This document shows positions 14,897 to 22,560 of a stretch of DNA of 24,600 nt, piece after piece. The notes under the pieces are model-generated. The model saw only the letters and a list, made by a program, of their open reading frames with translations. It was not told the DNA's origin and made no database searches. A program made the position numbers and the translations under genes. Source of the DNA: an uncultured Lachnospiraceae bacterium (GTDB lineage: Bacteria > Bacillota > Clostridia > Lachnospirales > Lachnospiraceae); assembly GCA_910579685.1 (NCBI GenBank), contig CAJTVN010000012.1, forward strand, positions 1 through 24,600, given 5' to 3'. The stretch's first letter is position 1. Each line of letters opens with the position of its first letter.

Positions 14897-15694
14897 ATGA
14901 GTAAATGGTATCCGTGGAGTAAACACAAATTTTTTTGCTGTTATCTGATTTTATTGGCGTTTTTGCCGTCCGCAGCAACAGCATATGCAAAGGAACCGGA
15001 TATGGGGCGTCTGATACAATCCACCACTTTTGAGGAGGATTATCAGGCGCTTGTTCATCTTGGGCTGACGGGGACGCCGCTTCTTGAAGAGGAAGATCAG
15101 GCTGCGGCATTCGCAAACGTGCTTGGCAGCTGTGTGCGCATACAGGGAGGCGGGCATTACGGAAGCGGAAATATCTATGCGCTGACAGAGGATGAGATTA
15201 TTATTGTGACCAACCGTCATGTGCTGGATTACTTTGACGGGGAAGGTTTTGTGACCTTTTTTAACGGGAGGATCGCAGACGGAAGGATACTTGGCTTGGG
15301 AGAAGAGGCGGACGTGGGTTTTATCAGTGTTCCGGCAGGCCTTTTTCCCTTTGAGGAGCTTCTTAGCCTGAAAAGTGTGCGCATGCGGGGCGGGGGCTGT
15401 GAAACCTTAAATGCATCCGGAAGTTTTTTTATCGTGGATGCGGCCAGCAGCCCGGACAGTCCGGTTCTGTGCGAGGGAAGGATCCTGGACGAGAGGAGGT
15501 ACCTGGCCGACTATGGGAGGGAGATGCTCTATGGCGGCTGCAGGGCGGTTCCAGGGATGTCCGGCAGCGGGATCTTTGACCTTTATGGAAATTATATCGG
15601 GATTCTGTCAGGCGGTACCCTGCAGGGCGAGATTGCGGGGGTGCCTGCCGACGAGATCGGGAGGATATACCGGGAAGTATTGGAAAATCCATGA
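14897..15694 (+). CDS. Exported trypsin-like serine protease
   Basis: A 265-residue protein with a signal peptide (basic KH, hydrophobic core CCYLILLAFLPSAATA, likely cleavage after AYA31) and a chymotrypsin-fold protease domain. The triad is readable as H108 (VTNRHVLDYF), D139 (GEEADVGFI) and S222 (VPGMSGSGIFD). GNIYALTEDEIIIVTNRH resembles the first barrel of DegP/trypsin-2 type enzymes, but there is no PDZ domain and the chain is short. It should act at the membrane or outside the cell. ATG 14897 gives a standard signal peptide; an in-frame ATG at 14873 would add eight acidic residues. The ribosome site is weak. The gene follows the RNase P RNA by under 40 bases and may be read from its promoter. 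Confidence 0.85.
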   Translation: MSKWYPWSKHKFFCCYLILLAFLPSAATAYAKEPDMGRLIQSTTFEEDYQALVHLGLTGTPLLEEEDQAAAFANVLGSCVRIQGGGHYGSGNIYALTEDEIIIVTNRHVLDYFDGEGFVTFFNGRIADGRILGLGEEADVGFISVPAGLFPFEELLSLKSVRMRGGGCETLNASGSFFIVDAASSPDSPVLCEGRILDERRYLADYGREMLYGGCRAVPGMSGSGIFDLYGNYIGILSGGTLQGEIAGVPADEIGRIYREVLENP

Positions 15695-15703
15695 GATGAA
15701 AGA

Positions 15704-15742
15704 ATCCCGGTTCCTGTGAGGGTCAGAACCGGGATGATTTCT
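15704..15742. terminator. Bidirectional intrinsic terminator between protease gene and rpsT
   Basis: ATCCCGGTTC (15704-15713) and GAACCGGGAT (15726-15735) form a perfect ten-bp stem between two convergent genes. GATTTCTT follows on the plus strand, and on the minus strand the stem is followed by TCTTTCATC. Both genes end within 35 bases of it, so it probably serves both. Confidence 0.8.
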
Positions 15743-15769
15743 TATCCATATGCGAATCTATCTGAAAAA

Positions 15770-16033
15770 CTAGGCCATCTTGTTTACAGCCTGCGCTAAA
15801 CGCGAAACTTTTCTGGCAGCTGTATTTTTGTGATAAACGCCCTTGGAAGCAGCCTTGCCGATCGTAGATGTAGCAGCAATCAGTTCCTGTTGAGCGGCAG
15901 CCTTATCATTTGCGGCGATAGCGGCGTTTACCTTCTTGACAGCTGTTTTAACACCGGATTTGATCGCTTTGTTTCTGGCAGCCTTCGTTCTGTTTACTAA
16001 AATTCTCTTTTTAGCTGATTTAATATTAGCCAT
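15770..16033 (-). CDS. rpsT: 30S ribosomal protein S20
   Basis: An 87-residue, Lys/Ala-rich protein that binds 16S rRNA in the small ribosomal subunit. It begins with the family hallmark MANIKSAKKR and ends with SRLAQAVNKMA; the size is normal for S20. ATG 16033 is chosen because GAGGAGGTGTGATC directly precedes it on the minus strand and because MANIKSAKKR is the usual N-terminus; a GTG two codons upstream is too close to that site. It is divergent from gpr, the usual Firmicute arrangement. A long leader of about 80 bases separates its promoter from the start. Confidence 0.98.
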   Translation of the reverse strand: MANIKSAKKRILVNRTKAARNKAIKSGVKTAVKKVNAAIAANDKAAAQQELIAATSTIGKAASKGVYHKNTAARKVSRLAQAVNKMA

Positions 16034-16121
16034 GATCACACCTCCTCTTCGATTCGTTCACACTCAAGGTGTTTCATTAAAGCCGGAGACACGGACGTCT
16101 TAATGTAAACACACGTCTATT

Positions 16122-16150
16122 ATTTTAGCCTGTACGGATTCGTCTGTCAA
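16122..16150 (-). promoter_or_regulatory. Sigma-A promoter of rpsT
   Basis: Read on the minus strand, a perfect TTGACA (16150-16145) is followed after 17 bases by TAAAAT (16127-16122). The start would lie near 16115, giving an untranslated leader of about 80 bases before rpsT, in line with a highly expressed ribosomal protein gene. Confidence 0.85.
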
Positions 16151-16180
16151 TAGTATTTCAAATATTTTCCTGATAATTTG

Positions 16181-16211
16181 TGAGTAGTTATGGAAAAGAC
16201 TGCGCATACTG
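16181..16211 (+). promoter_or_regulatory. Candidate sigma-G promoter of gpr
   Basis: TGAGTA at 16181-16186 and CATACTG at 16205-16211 are separated by 18 bases. Each differs by one base from the TGAATA / CATACTA pattern of forespore sigma-G promoters, and gpr is a known forespore gene. The match lies about 58 bases before the start codon. Confidence 0.5.
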
Positions 16212-16268
16212 AGAACAGAATGCTAAAAGTTCGGGCAAGCACGGAAAAGGTATGATTTTGGAGGAAAG

Positions 16269-17177
16269 ATGAGCGGCTTTAAAGTAAGGACGGATCTGGC
16301 TCTGGAGGCGAGAGAAAATGTGGAGGAGAGTGCAGAAGAGCTCCGGGGTGTAACGGTTGATGAGAATTATGACGAGGAAACCGAAGTGAAGGTGACCAGG
16401 GTAATCATTGAGTCAAAGAACAGCGCAAGAGTGCTCGGCAAGCCCATAGGTACCTACATCACCCTGGAGGCTCCTGCCATGGCGCTGCCGGACGAGGAAT
16501 ACCACAAGGAAATATCCGACGAGCTTGCAAGGCAGCTACGGGCGATTATTCCGGGAATGGATGAGGAGATCTCCGTGCTGGTGGTGGGGCTTGGAAACCG
16601 GGATGTGACGGCGGATGCACTGGGCCCAAACGTGGTGGATAACCTGACCATCACAAGACACATGGTCAAAGAATTCGGCAAGGCGGCTTACGGAAAGAGC
16701 AAAGTCCATATGACTAGCGGTCTTGTGCCGGGCGTCATGGCCAAGACTGGCATGGAGACTGCGGAAATCATCAAAGGGGTTGTGGAGAAAACAAAGCCGG
16801 ACGTGGTGGTTGTGGTGGACGCCCTTGCCGCCCGATCCACCAGAAGGCTCAACCGGACGATACAGGTGACGAATACGGGAATCCATCCGGGTTCCGGAGT
16901 GGGAAACCACAGAAATTCCATCACAAGGGAAAGCCTCGGAGTACCCGTTATTGCCATAGGGGTGCCGACAGTGGTGGATGCCGCAACGATTGTCAATGAT
17001 GCGCTGGAAAAGGTTCTGCACAGTATCTGTAAGGAGGCGGTGGACCTGCAGGAAGAGCTGCGGAACGGCATGGGCGAGCTGTACAATATGTATGTCACAG
17101 GAAAAGACGTGGATTACGAGATCAAGCAGATCAGCCATATTATCTGCGACGCCCTGAACAAAGCCCTGGAGCTTTAG
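16269..17177 (+). CDS. gpr: Spore germination protease GPR
   Basis: A 302-residue endopeptidase that degrades the small acid-soluble spore proteins when spores germinate. It begins MSGFKVRTDLALEA, in which VRTD/LALEA is the known self-processing region of the GPR zymogen; only about nine residues would be removed, fewer than in Bacillus. Conserved family stretches include VLVVGLGNRDVTADALGPNVVDNL, VTSGLVPGVMAKTGMET-like MTSGLVPGVM, and VVVVDALAARSTRRLNRTIQ. GGAGG lies four bases before ATG 16269. It is divergent from rpsT and followed by spoIIP, the order also found in Bacillus. Expression is expected in the forespore. Confidence 0.97.
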   Translation: MSGFKVRTDLALEARENVEESAEELRGVTVDENYDEETEVKVTRVIIESKNSARVLGKPIGTYITLEAPAMALPDEEYHKEISDELARQLRAIIPGMDEEISVLVVGLGNRDVTADALGPNVVDNLTITRHMVKEFGKAAYGKSKVHMTSGLVPGVMAKTGMETAEIIKGVVEKTKPDVVVVVDALAARSTRRLNRTIQVTNTGIHPGSGVGNHRNSITRESLGVPVIAIGVPTVVDAATIVNDALEKVLHSICKEAVDLQEELRNGMGELYNMYVTGKDVDYEIKQISHIICDALNKALEL

Positions 17178-17192
17178 ACGGCCGGCGCCCAG

Positions 17193-17221
17193 GAATGATT
17201 GAAAGGATACAGGCATATACT
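17193..17221 (+). promoter_or_regulatory. Candidate sigma-E promoter of spoIIP
   Basis: GAATGATT at 17193-17200 and CATATACT at 17214-17221 are 13 bases apart and resemble the sigma-E pattern (ATATT-like -35, CATACA-T -10). The start would lie near 17228, just before the preferred spoIIP start codon at 17243. spoIIP is a known mother-cell gene, so the match is plausible though imperfect. Confidence 0.35.
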
Positions 17222-17242
17222 TTTTTAGTGAGGTGGCCTGTC

Positions 17243-18580
17243 ATGAGGGATAAAAGGCTTGCAAAAATAAAAAAGTGGATCCTTCTGTCTGTTATTTCAG
17301 TCGGACTGGTCTGTATGGCGGTAAATTACCTGAAAAGCCAGAAACCGGATGAGAAGGGCGGGGGAGGGATCTGGAGCTTTCTGGGAGCTGCCGCGACAAG
17401 GCAGATTCAGAAAACCTATTTTCTGCTGCCCGCCTATCTGGAGGAAGGGAAGGAGGACGGAAATCCGGTACGGCTTGCACAGGAGATCCTGCTTGGCAGG
17501 ATGCCCATTTATTCCTACGCCATGGAATACGGCGGCCAGGAACAGACCGAGGACGGGAGCATGGCGGAAATTATCATGAGGCAGGAGGGGACGGACGAGG
17601 ACAATAAGAATATAGAAGAGAGCCATCTGGATTACGGGAAGGATGCCTTACATATAGAAAACAGTATGCTGGAAGAAATGCAGCGGGAGAACCGCACACA
17701 TACCGGCCAGGAGGAAGCGCCTGCGCAGCAGGAGGACGTACAGGAGCCACAGGACACACAGGAGCCTGCACAGGAGGAGATTGCTGTGCCTGAGGGTTTT
17801 TTAAAGCCGGAGGAGCCCTCCTATACTTATGACTGGTCCGAGGACTGGGGATATAACGAACTGGTTTCCAACTTTTATGCCATTGATAATACAACTCTCC
17901 TGAAGGAAGAATATATGAACCTGGATTCCCTTCTGTACAGCGACCTTTCGGTAAACCAGGACGCTGAAGGACCGCAGATTTTGATTTACCACACACATTC
18001 GCAGGAGGCCTTTGCGGATTCCGTTTTGGGAGATAAGTCCACCACCATTGTGGGGGCGGGAGAGTATCTGGCACAGCTTCTCGAGCAGGAGTACGGCTTT
18101 AAAGTATTGCACCATACCGGAGAATATGATGTGGAAGGACGGGATTATGCCTACAACAATTCCCTTCCGGCATTGGAGGAAATCCTGGAGCAGAATCCGA
18201 CCATTGAGGTGGTGATCGACCTGCACAGGGATGCGGTGCGGGAGGGGCAGAAGCTGGTGATGGATCTGGAAGGCCGGCCCACGGCCCGGTTCATGTTTTT
18301 CAACGGAATGAGTTATCTGCGGAAAAAGGGGGACATTTCCTATCTGGAAAATCCATACATACAGGAGAACCTGGCCTTTTCCTTTCAGGCCCAGGTGGCG
18401 GCCAATGAGTATTATCCGGGAATCGCCCGTAAAATTTATCTGAAGGCATACCGCTACAATCTTCACTTGAGACCGAGGAGCATGCTGATCGAGCTGGGCG
18501 CCCAGACCAACACAGTGGAGGAAATCCGAAATGCATGCGAACCCCTCGCCCACATCATTTCCATTGTACTCGGGGGATGA
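17243..18580 (+). CDS. spoIIP: Stage II sporulation protein P
   Basis: A 445-residue membrane-anchored N-acetylmuramoyl-L-alanine amidase that, with SpoIID and SpoIIM, thins the septal wall so that the mother cell can engulf the forespore. An N-terminal membrane anchor (WILLSVISVGLVCMAV, about residues 12-27) is followed by a low-complexity Gln/Glu/Pro linker around residues 150-180 and the C-terminal amidase domain. Likely zinc and catalytic residues are H250 and E255 in IYHTHSQEAF and H328 in VIDLHRDAVR; the end motif LRPRSMLIELGAQTNTVEE is typical. ATG 17243 is preferred because GAGGTGG lies just upstream; an in-frame ATG at 17195 lacks a proper site and would overlap the candidate sigma-E promoter. 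Confidence 0.94.
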   Translation: MRDKRLAKIKKWILLSVISVGLVCMAVNYLKSQKPDEKGGGGIWSFLGAAATRQIQKTYFLLPAYLEEGKEDGNPVRLAQEILLGRMPIYSYAMEYGGQEQTEDGSMAEIIMRQEGTDEDNKNIEESHLDYGKDALHIENSMLEEMQRENRTHTGQEEAPAQQEDVQEPQDTQEPAQEEIAVPEGFLKPEEPSYTYDWSEDWGYNELVSNFYAIDNTTLLKEEYMNLDSLLYSDLSVNQDAEGPQILIYHTHSQEAFADSVLGDKSTTIVGAGEYLAQLLEQEYGFKVLHHTGEYDVEGRDYAYNNSLPALEEILEQNPTIEVVIDLHRDAVREGQKLVMDLEGRPTARFMFFNGMSYLRKKGDISYLENPYIQENLAFSFQAQVAANEYYPGIARKIYLKAYRYNLHLRPRSMLIELGAQTNTVEEIRNACEPLAHIISIVLGG

Positions 18581-18592
18581 ATATGTTATACT
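18564..18592 (+). promoter_or_regulatory. Sigma-A promoter of lepA
   Basis: TTGTAC at 18564-18569 and TATACT at 18587-18592 are separated by 17 bases, with a TG extension one base before the -10. The -35 is inside the end of spoIIP. This lets lepA and hemW be expressed in growing cells independently of the sporulation genes upstream. Confidence 0.65.
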
Positions 18593-18639
18593 TCCAGTAG
18601 CGAAAAAGCACACAGGTGCGGGAAATACAGGAGGTACGC

Positions 18640-20454
18640 ATGGCGCAGACAGACCAGAGCAGAATCAGAAACTTCTGCATTGTAGCCCATATCGATCATG
18701 GAAAGTCTACATTGGCAGACAGAATTATAGAAAAAACAGGACTCCTTACCAGCAGGGAAATGCAGGCCCAGGTTCTGGACAACATGGATCTGGAGAGGGA
18801 GAGGGGAATCACCATCAAGGCCCAGAGTGTGCGGACCATCTACAAGGCGAGAGACGGGCAGGAGTATGTTTTTAACCTGATCGACACGCCGGGGCATGTG
18901 GATTTTAACTATGAGGTCAGCAGAAGCCTTGCGGCCTGCGACGGCGCCATTTTGGTGGTGGATGCGGCGCAGGGAATCGAGGCCCAGACTTTGGCAAACG
19001 TTTATCTGGCCCTGGATCACAACCTGGAGGTTTTTCCGGTGATCAACAAGATCGATCTGCCAAGTGCGGAGCCGGAACGGGTCAAAAACGAGATTGAGGA
19101 TATTATCGGAATTGAGGCTCAGGACGCCCCTCTGATTTCCGCAAAGAACGGTACAGGGATCGAGGAGGTGCTTGAGGCGGTGGTGGAGAAGATACCGGCG
19201 CCCGGCGGAAATCCGGACAACCCTCTGCAGGCGCTTATTTTTGACTCCGTCTATGATCCCTACAAAGGCGTCATCATCTTCTGCCGCCTGATGGAAGGGC
19301 GGGTGCACAAGGGCACGTCCATCCGTATGATGGCTACAGGTGCCGTGGCCGATGTGGTGGAGGTGGGCTATTTCGGCGCAGGGCAGTTTATTGCCAGTGA
19401 AGAACTTTCCGCAGGGATGGTAGGTTATATCATGGCCTCCATCAAGAATGTGAAGGATACGGCTGTGGGCGATACGGTGACGGAAGCCGCAAGGCCCTGC
19501 AGCGAGCCGCTTCCCGGCTACAAGAAAGTGAATTCCATGGTATACTGCGGGATTTATCCGGCGGACAGCGCCAGATATACGGATTTGCGGGACGCCCTGG
19601 AAAAGCTTCAGCTCAATGACGCCGCCCTCCACTATGAACCGGAAACCTCCATGGCTCTTGGCTTTGGCTTCCGCTGCGGTTTTCTCGGCCTGCTGCATCT
19701 GGAGATTATTCAGGAACGGCTGGAGCGGGAGTACAATCTGGATCTTGTGACTACGGCCCCGGGCGTTATCTACAAGGTGCATAAGACGAACGGGGAGGTG
19801 GTGGAGCTGACCAATCCCTCCAATCTGCCGGATCCCGCAGAGATCGAGTTTATGGAGGAGCCTGTGGTTTCCGCGGAGATCATGGTGACCACGGAGTTTA
19901 TCGGCTCCATCATGGAGCTTTGCCAGGAGCGCCGGGGACGGTATCTGAGCATGGAATACATGGAGGAGACCAGAGCGCTTCTCAAGTATGAGCTTCCTCT
20001 CAATGAGATCATCTATGACTTTTTTGACGCACTCAAATCCCGTTCCAGAGGCTATGCGTCCTTTGACTATGAGCTGAAGGACTATGAGCAGTCCGAGCTT
20101 GTGAAACTGGATATTCTGATCAATAAGGAGGAAGTGGACGCCCTCTCCTTTATCGTTCACAGGGACAGCGCCTATGAGCGCGGAAGAAGGATGTGCGAAA
20201 AACTGAAGGAGGAGATTCCGAGGCATCTGTTTGAGATTCCCATTCAGGCTGCGGTGGGGGGCAAGATTATCGCAAGGGAGACGGTGAAGGCCATGCGCAA
20301 GGATGTGCTTGCCAAGTGCTATGGCGGCGATATCACCCGGAAAAAGAAGCTTCTTGAGAAGCAGAAGGAAGGAAAGAAGCGCATGCGTCAGATTGGCAGC
20401 GTGGAGGTTCCCCAGAAGGCCTTTATGAGCGTTTTGAAGCTGGATGAGAACTGA
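18640..20454 (+). CDS. lepA: Elongation factor 4 (LepA)
   Basis: A 604-residue translational GTPase that acts on stalled or mistranslocated ribosomes. The GTPase motifs are intact: AHIDHGKST (P-loop), RERGITIKAQSV (switch I), DTPGHVDF and NKIDLPSAEPERV. The elongation-factor domains II and III/V follow, and the LepA-specific C-terminal domain ends in KKLLEKQKEGKKRMRQIGSV. The length matches the family. ATG 18640 has an ideal AGGAGG seven bases away; an upstream in-frame GTG at 18616 is not needed. The 3' end overlaps hemW by 11 bases, so the pair is co-transcribed. Confidence 0.98.
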   Translation: MAQTDQSRIRNFCIVAHIDHGKSTLADRIIEKTGLLTSREMQAQVLDNMDLERERGITIKAQSVRTIYKARDGQEYVFNLIDTPGHVDFNYEVSRSLAACDGAILVVDAAQGIEAQTLANVYLALDHNLEVFPVINKIDLPSAEPERVKNEIEDIIGIEAQDAPLISAKNGTGIEEVLEAVVEKIPAPGGNPDNPLQALIFDSVYDPYKGVIIFCRLMEGRVHKGTSIRMMATGAVADVVEVGYFGAGQFIASEELSAGMVGYIMASIKNVKDTAVGDTVTEAARPCSEPLPGYKKVNSMVYCGIYPADSARYTDLRDALEKLQLNDAALHYEPETSMALGFGFRCGFLGLLHLEIIQERLEREYNLDLVTTAPGVIYKVHKTNGEVVELTNPSNLPDPAEIEFMEEPVVSAEIMVTTEFIGSIMELCQERRGRYLSMEYMEETRALLKYELPLNEIIYDFFDALKSRSRGYASFDYELKDYEQSELVKLDILINKEEVDALSFIVHRDSAYERGRRMCEKLKEEIPRHLFEIPIQAAVGGKIIARETVKAMRKDVLAKCYGGDITRKKKLLEKQKEGKKRMRQIGSVEVPQKAFMSVLKLDEN

Positions 20455-21589
20455 GAAAAAACCCCTGAGCCTTTACATCCATATCCCCTTCTGTATCCGG
20501 AAGTGCCGGTACTGCGATTTCCTGTCCTTTCCGGCGGATCAGGACAAACGGGAGCTTTACCTGGAATGCCTTTCGCAGGAGATCGGGAGGAAGGCGCAGG
20601 ATTTGACAGGATATGAGGTGCAGACGGTTTTTGTGGGAGGGGGAACGCCCTCCCTGCTTTCCGTTTCGGAGATGGAGAGGATTCTGGGAACGGTTACCGA
20701 CAATTATTCCATGGCGCAGGAGCGGGAAATCACCGTTGAGGCAAATCCGGGCACGGTTTCGCCAGCAAAGCTCTCCGGTTATGTCCGAATGGGAGTGAAC
20801 CGCTTAAGCCTTGGACTGCAGTCGGCGGATGACGCAGAGCTCGCAATGCTTGGGAGGATCCATACCTATGGGGATTTTCTTACGACCTATGAGGCGGCCC
20901 GGAGGGCGGGCTTTTCCAACATAAACGTGGATCTGATGTCGGCCCTGCCCGGGCAGACCGTGCAGAGCTATCGGGATACCCTCTCCAGGGTGCTTTCCTT
21001 AAACCCGCCTCCGGAGCACATATCGGCCTACAGCCTGATTCTGGAAGAGGGGACCTGGTTTTACGAGCACAGGCCAGAGCTCCCGGACGAGGAGACGGAT
21101 CGGCTTATGTACCAGATGACCTGCGCCGTGTTAAAGGAAAAAGGCTATCAAAGATACGAGATTTCCAATTACGCCCGCCCCGGTTTTGAATGCAGACATA
21201 ACAAGGTTTACTGGACGAGGGGGGATTATGCGGGATTTGGGCTGGGGGCGGCCTCCCTGATCGGGGAGACGAGATACAGCAACAGCGCAAGTTTTGACGC
21301 CTATGTAAAGACCTGCGGGGAAAACGTGGAAAACGTGGAAACGCTCTCTCGGGAAGATCAGATGGAAGAGTTTATGTTTCTGGGGCTTCGCCTTACCAGG
21401 GGAATTTCCTGCATGGATTTTGAACGGGCCTTTGGAAGGAGTTTCTGGGAGATCTATGGCCGGACGGCGCAAAAGCTTCTGGGGCAGGGGGTTTTGCTCT
21501 GCGAGAAGAGTGCGGAGGATGAGAGAATCTTTCTGAGTGAATATGGACTGGATGTGAGCAATGCGGTGATGGCGGAATTTTTATTGTGA
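20444..21589 (+). CDS. hemW: Radical SAM heme chaperone HemW
   Basis: A 381-residue radical SAM protein. The iron-sulphur cluster ligands are C17, C21 and C24 (PFCIRKCRYCDF), followed by the SAM-contacting GGGTPS motif and VEANPGT. The lack of the extra cysteine and other marks of true oxygen-independent coproporphyrinogen oxidase, together with the lepA-hemW order, favour the heme chaperone HemW over HemN. The start ATG 20444 lies inside the end of lepA and has only a weak ribosome site, so coupled translation is likely. The stop codon lies at the base of a potential stem (21588-21643). Confidence 0.93.
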   Translation: MRTEKKPLSLYIHIPFCIRKCRYCDFLSFPADQDKRELYLECLSQEIGRKAQDLTGYEVQTVFVGGGTPSLLSVSEMERILGTVTDNYSMAQEREITVEANPGTVSPAKLSGYVRMGVNRLSLGLQSADDAELAMLGRIHTYGDFLTTYEAARRAGFSNINVDLMSALPGQTVQSYRDTLSRVLSLNPPPEHISAYSLILEEGTWFYEHRPELPDEETDRLMYQMTCAVLKEKGYQRYEISNYARPGFECRHNKVYWTRGDYAGFGLGAASLIGETRYSNSASFDAYVKTCGENVENVETLSREDQMEEFMFLGLRLTRGISCMDFERAFGRSFWEIYGRTAQKLLGQGVLLCEKSAEDERIFLSEYGLDVSNAVMAEFLL

Positions 21590-21643
21590 AAGCCCCGGAC
21601 AGTGGCCATTGCTGGAGCACGAAGTGCGGAGCAGTCGGCTTTC
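21588..21643. repeat. Imperfect stem-loop overlapping the hemW stop codon
   Basis: GAAAGCC (21588-21594), which includes the last two bases of the hemW stop codon, pairs with GGCTTTC (21637-21643). Inside, TGCT/AGCA and GCAC/GTGC form a second helix capped by GAA, near 21610-21633. No U-run follows, so it is not a typical terminator. It may protect the mRNA 3' end or be a repeated extragenic element. Confidence 0.5.
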
Positions 21644-21698
21644 ATGCGTGGTGGTGCGCTGCATCAGCGGCCCGCCGCAGGAAATTTTTGTGGAAAGG

Positions 21699-21727
21699 CA
21701 CTTGAGGGCCCCAAGAGTCATACAATA
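21699..21727 (+). promoter_or_regulatory. Candidate sigma-E/sigma-K-type promoter of sigK
   Basis: CATACAATA at 21719-21727 matches the sigma-K -10 pattern CATAnnnTA and also the sigma-E -10 (CATACA-T). A CAC with AC at 21700-21701, 17 bases upstream, fits the short sigma-K -35. The predicted start is near 21734, giving a leader of about 20 bases that begins beyond the left arm of the hairpin at 21706-21750. A sigma-E -35 is not evident. Confidence 0.45.
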
Positions 21728-21750
21728 ATAAAAATGACTTTGGGGGCGCC
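21706..21750 (+). terminator. Hairpin before sigK, terminator-like and covering its ribosome site
   Basis: The left arm 21706-21721 (GGGCCCCAAGAGTCAT) pairs with the right arm 21734-21750 (ATGACTTTGGGGGCGCC) with about 13 pairs, one G-U and two mismatches, around a 12-base A/T-rich loop. TTTT follows immediately. In transcripts reading through from hemW it could terminate synthesis or hide the GGGGG stretch (21742-21746) that would serve as ribosome binding site of the next gene. Confidence 0.6.
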
Positions 21751-21752
21751 TT

Positions 21753-22385
21753 TTGAAAACCTTTAGTCAACCGCTGTCGGCCTCGGAGGAGGCTTATTAT
21801 CTGCAGCAATTAAAAGAAGGAAACGGCGAAGAAGCAAAAAAGGCAAGGGAAATTTTGATAGAAAGAAACCTTCGCCTGGTGGCCCACATTGCCAAAAAAT
21901 ATCAAAATGTGGATGAGGATATGGAGGATCTGATTTCCATAGGCACTATCGGTCTGATCAAGGCCATATCATCCTTTGACGCAGGTAAGGGGAAGCTGTC
22001 CACCTACGCCTCCCGCTGTATTGACAATGAACTTTTGATGCTGTTACGATCCAAGAAAAAGAGTGCGAGGGAAGTGTCCCTGTTTGAGCCGATCGGTACG
22101 GATAAAGAAGGGAACGAGATTAATCTGCTGGATATCATCGAGCAGGAACAGACTGAAGTGACGGAGCAGATGGAGTTCTGTGAAAACGCAAAAAAGGTAA
22201 AGCGCCTTCTGACAGAGGTGCTCAGCGACCGGGAGAGAGAAATCATTTATTTAAGGTACGGACTTTTGACGGGCAGGGACGTGACCCAGCGGGAGATCGG
22301 GGAAGCGCTCCACATTTCCCGAAGTTATGTGAGCCGGATTGAGAAGAAGGCGCTTTTGAAGCTTCGGGAAAAGTTTGAGGAGTAG
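21753..22385 (+). CDS. sigK: Sporulation sigma factor SigK-like, without pro-sequence
   Basis: A 210-residue sigma-70 family protein. The N-terminus LKTFSQPLSASEEAYYLQQL aligns with the mature start of SigK, followed by IERNLRLVAHIAKKYQNVDEDMEDLISIGTIGLIKAI and the SigK-like stretch REVSLFEPIGTDKEGNEINLLDI. Region 4 ends REIGEALHISRSYVSRIEKKALLKL. SigK directs late mother-cell genes for cortex and coat. The frame has a stop at 21735-21737, so no hydrophobic pro-sequence of about 20 residues can precede it, unlike Bacillus; a similar absence is known in Clostridioides difficile. The gene is continuous, with no skin-type insertion. The start is a TTG (21753) with GGGGG six bases upstream, an unusual start and site. 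Confidence 0.85.
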   Translation: MKTFSQPLSASEEAYYLQQLKEGNGEEAKKAREILIERNLRLVAHIAKKYQNVDEDMEDLISIGTIGLIKAISSFDAGKGKLSTYASRCIDNELLMLLRSKKKSAREVSLFEPIGTDKEGNEINLLDIIEQEQTEVTEQMEFCENAKKVKRLLTEVLSDREREIIYLRYGLLTGRDVTQREIGEALHISRSYVSRIEKKALLKLREKFEE

Positions 22386-22515
22386 CCCGAGGACAAATAA
22401 GAGGAAGAGGTATCCGGGTAAAGGGATAGAGTTGGTTCGACCGGGGCTGTTGAACTGATTCTGTCCTGTTTTGTTTGGTAATGGTATAGATGCTGCGAAA
22501 TTTTGTGTGATTTTC

Positions 22516-22544
22516 TTGTAGGTTATATGGGAAGCATGTATAAT
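22516..22544 (+). promoter_or_regulatory. Candidate sigma-A promoter before the nuclease remnant and pilT
   Basis: TTGTAG at 22516-22521 and a perfect TATAAT at 22539-22544 are 17 bases apart. The start would lie near 22551, giving a transcript that crosses the broken nuclease gene and reaches the pilT-like gene 315 bases later. It may be the original promoter of the disrupted gene or may now serve pilT. Confidence 0.5.
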
Positions 22545-22560
22545 AAGGGATGAGATTGCG

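Noticed and set aside
18586..20226. 546-codon open frame on the minus strand
   Set aside because: It is antisense to lepA, which is unmistakable; the product is His/Leu-rich as usual for such shadows.
21321..21350. Short direct repeat AAAACGTGG in hemW
   Set aside because: It encodes ENVENVE inside a continuous gene and is a simple local duplication without array structure.
22434..22444. GGTTCGACC resembling a tRNA T-loop
   Set aside because: No acceptor stem, anticodon arm or D arm could be fitted around it.
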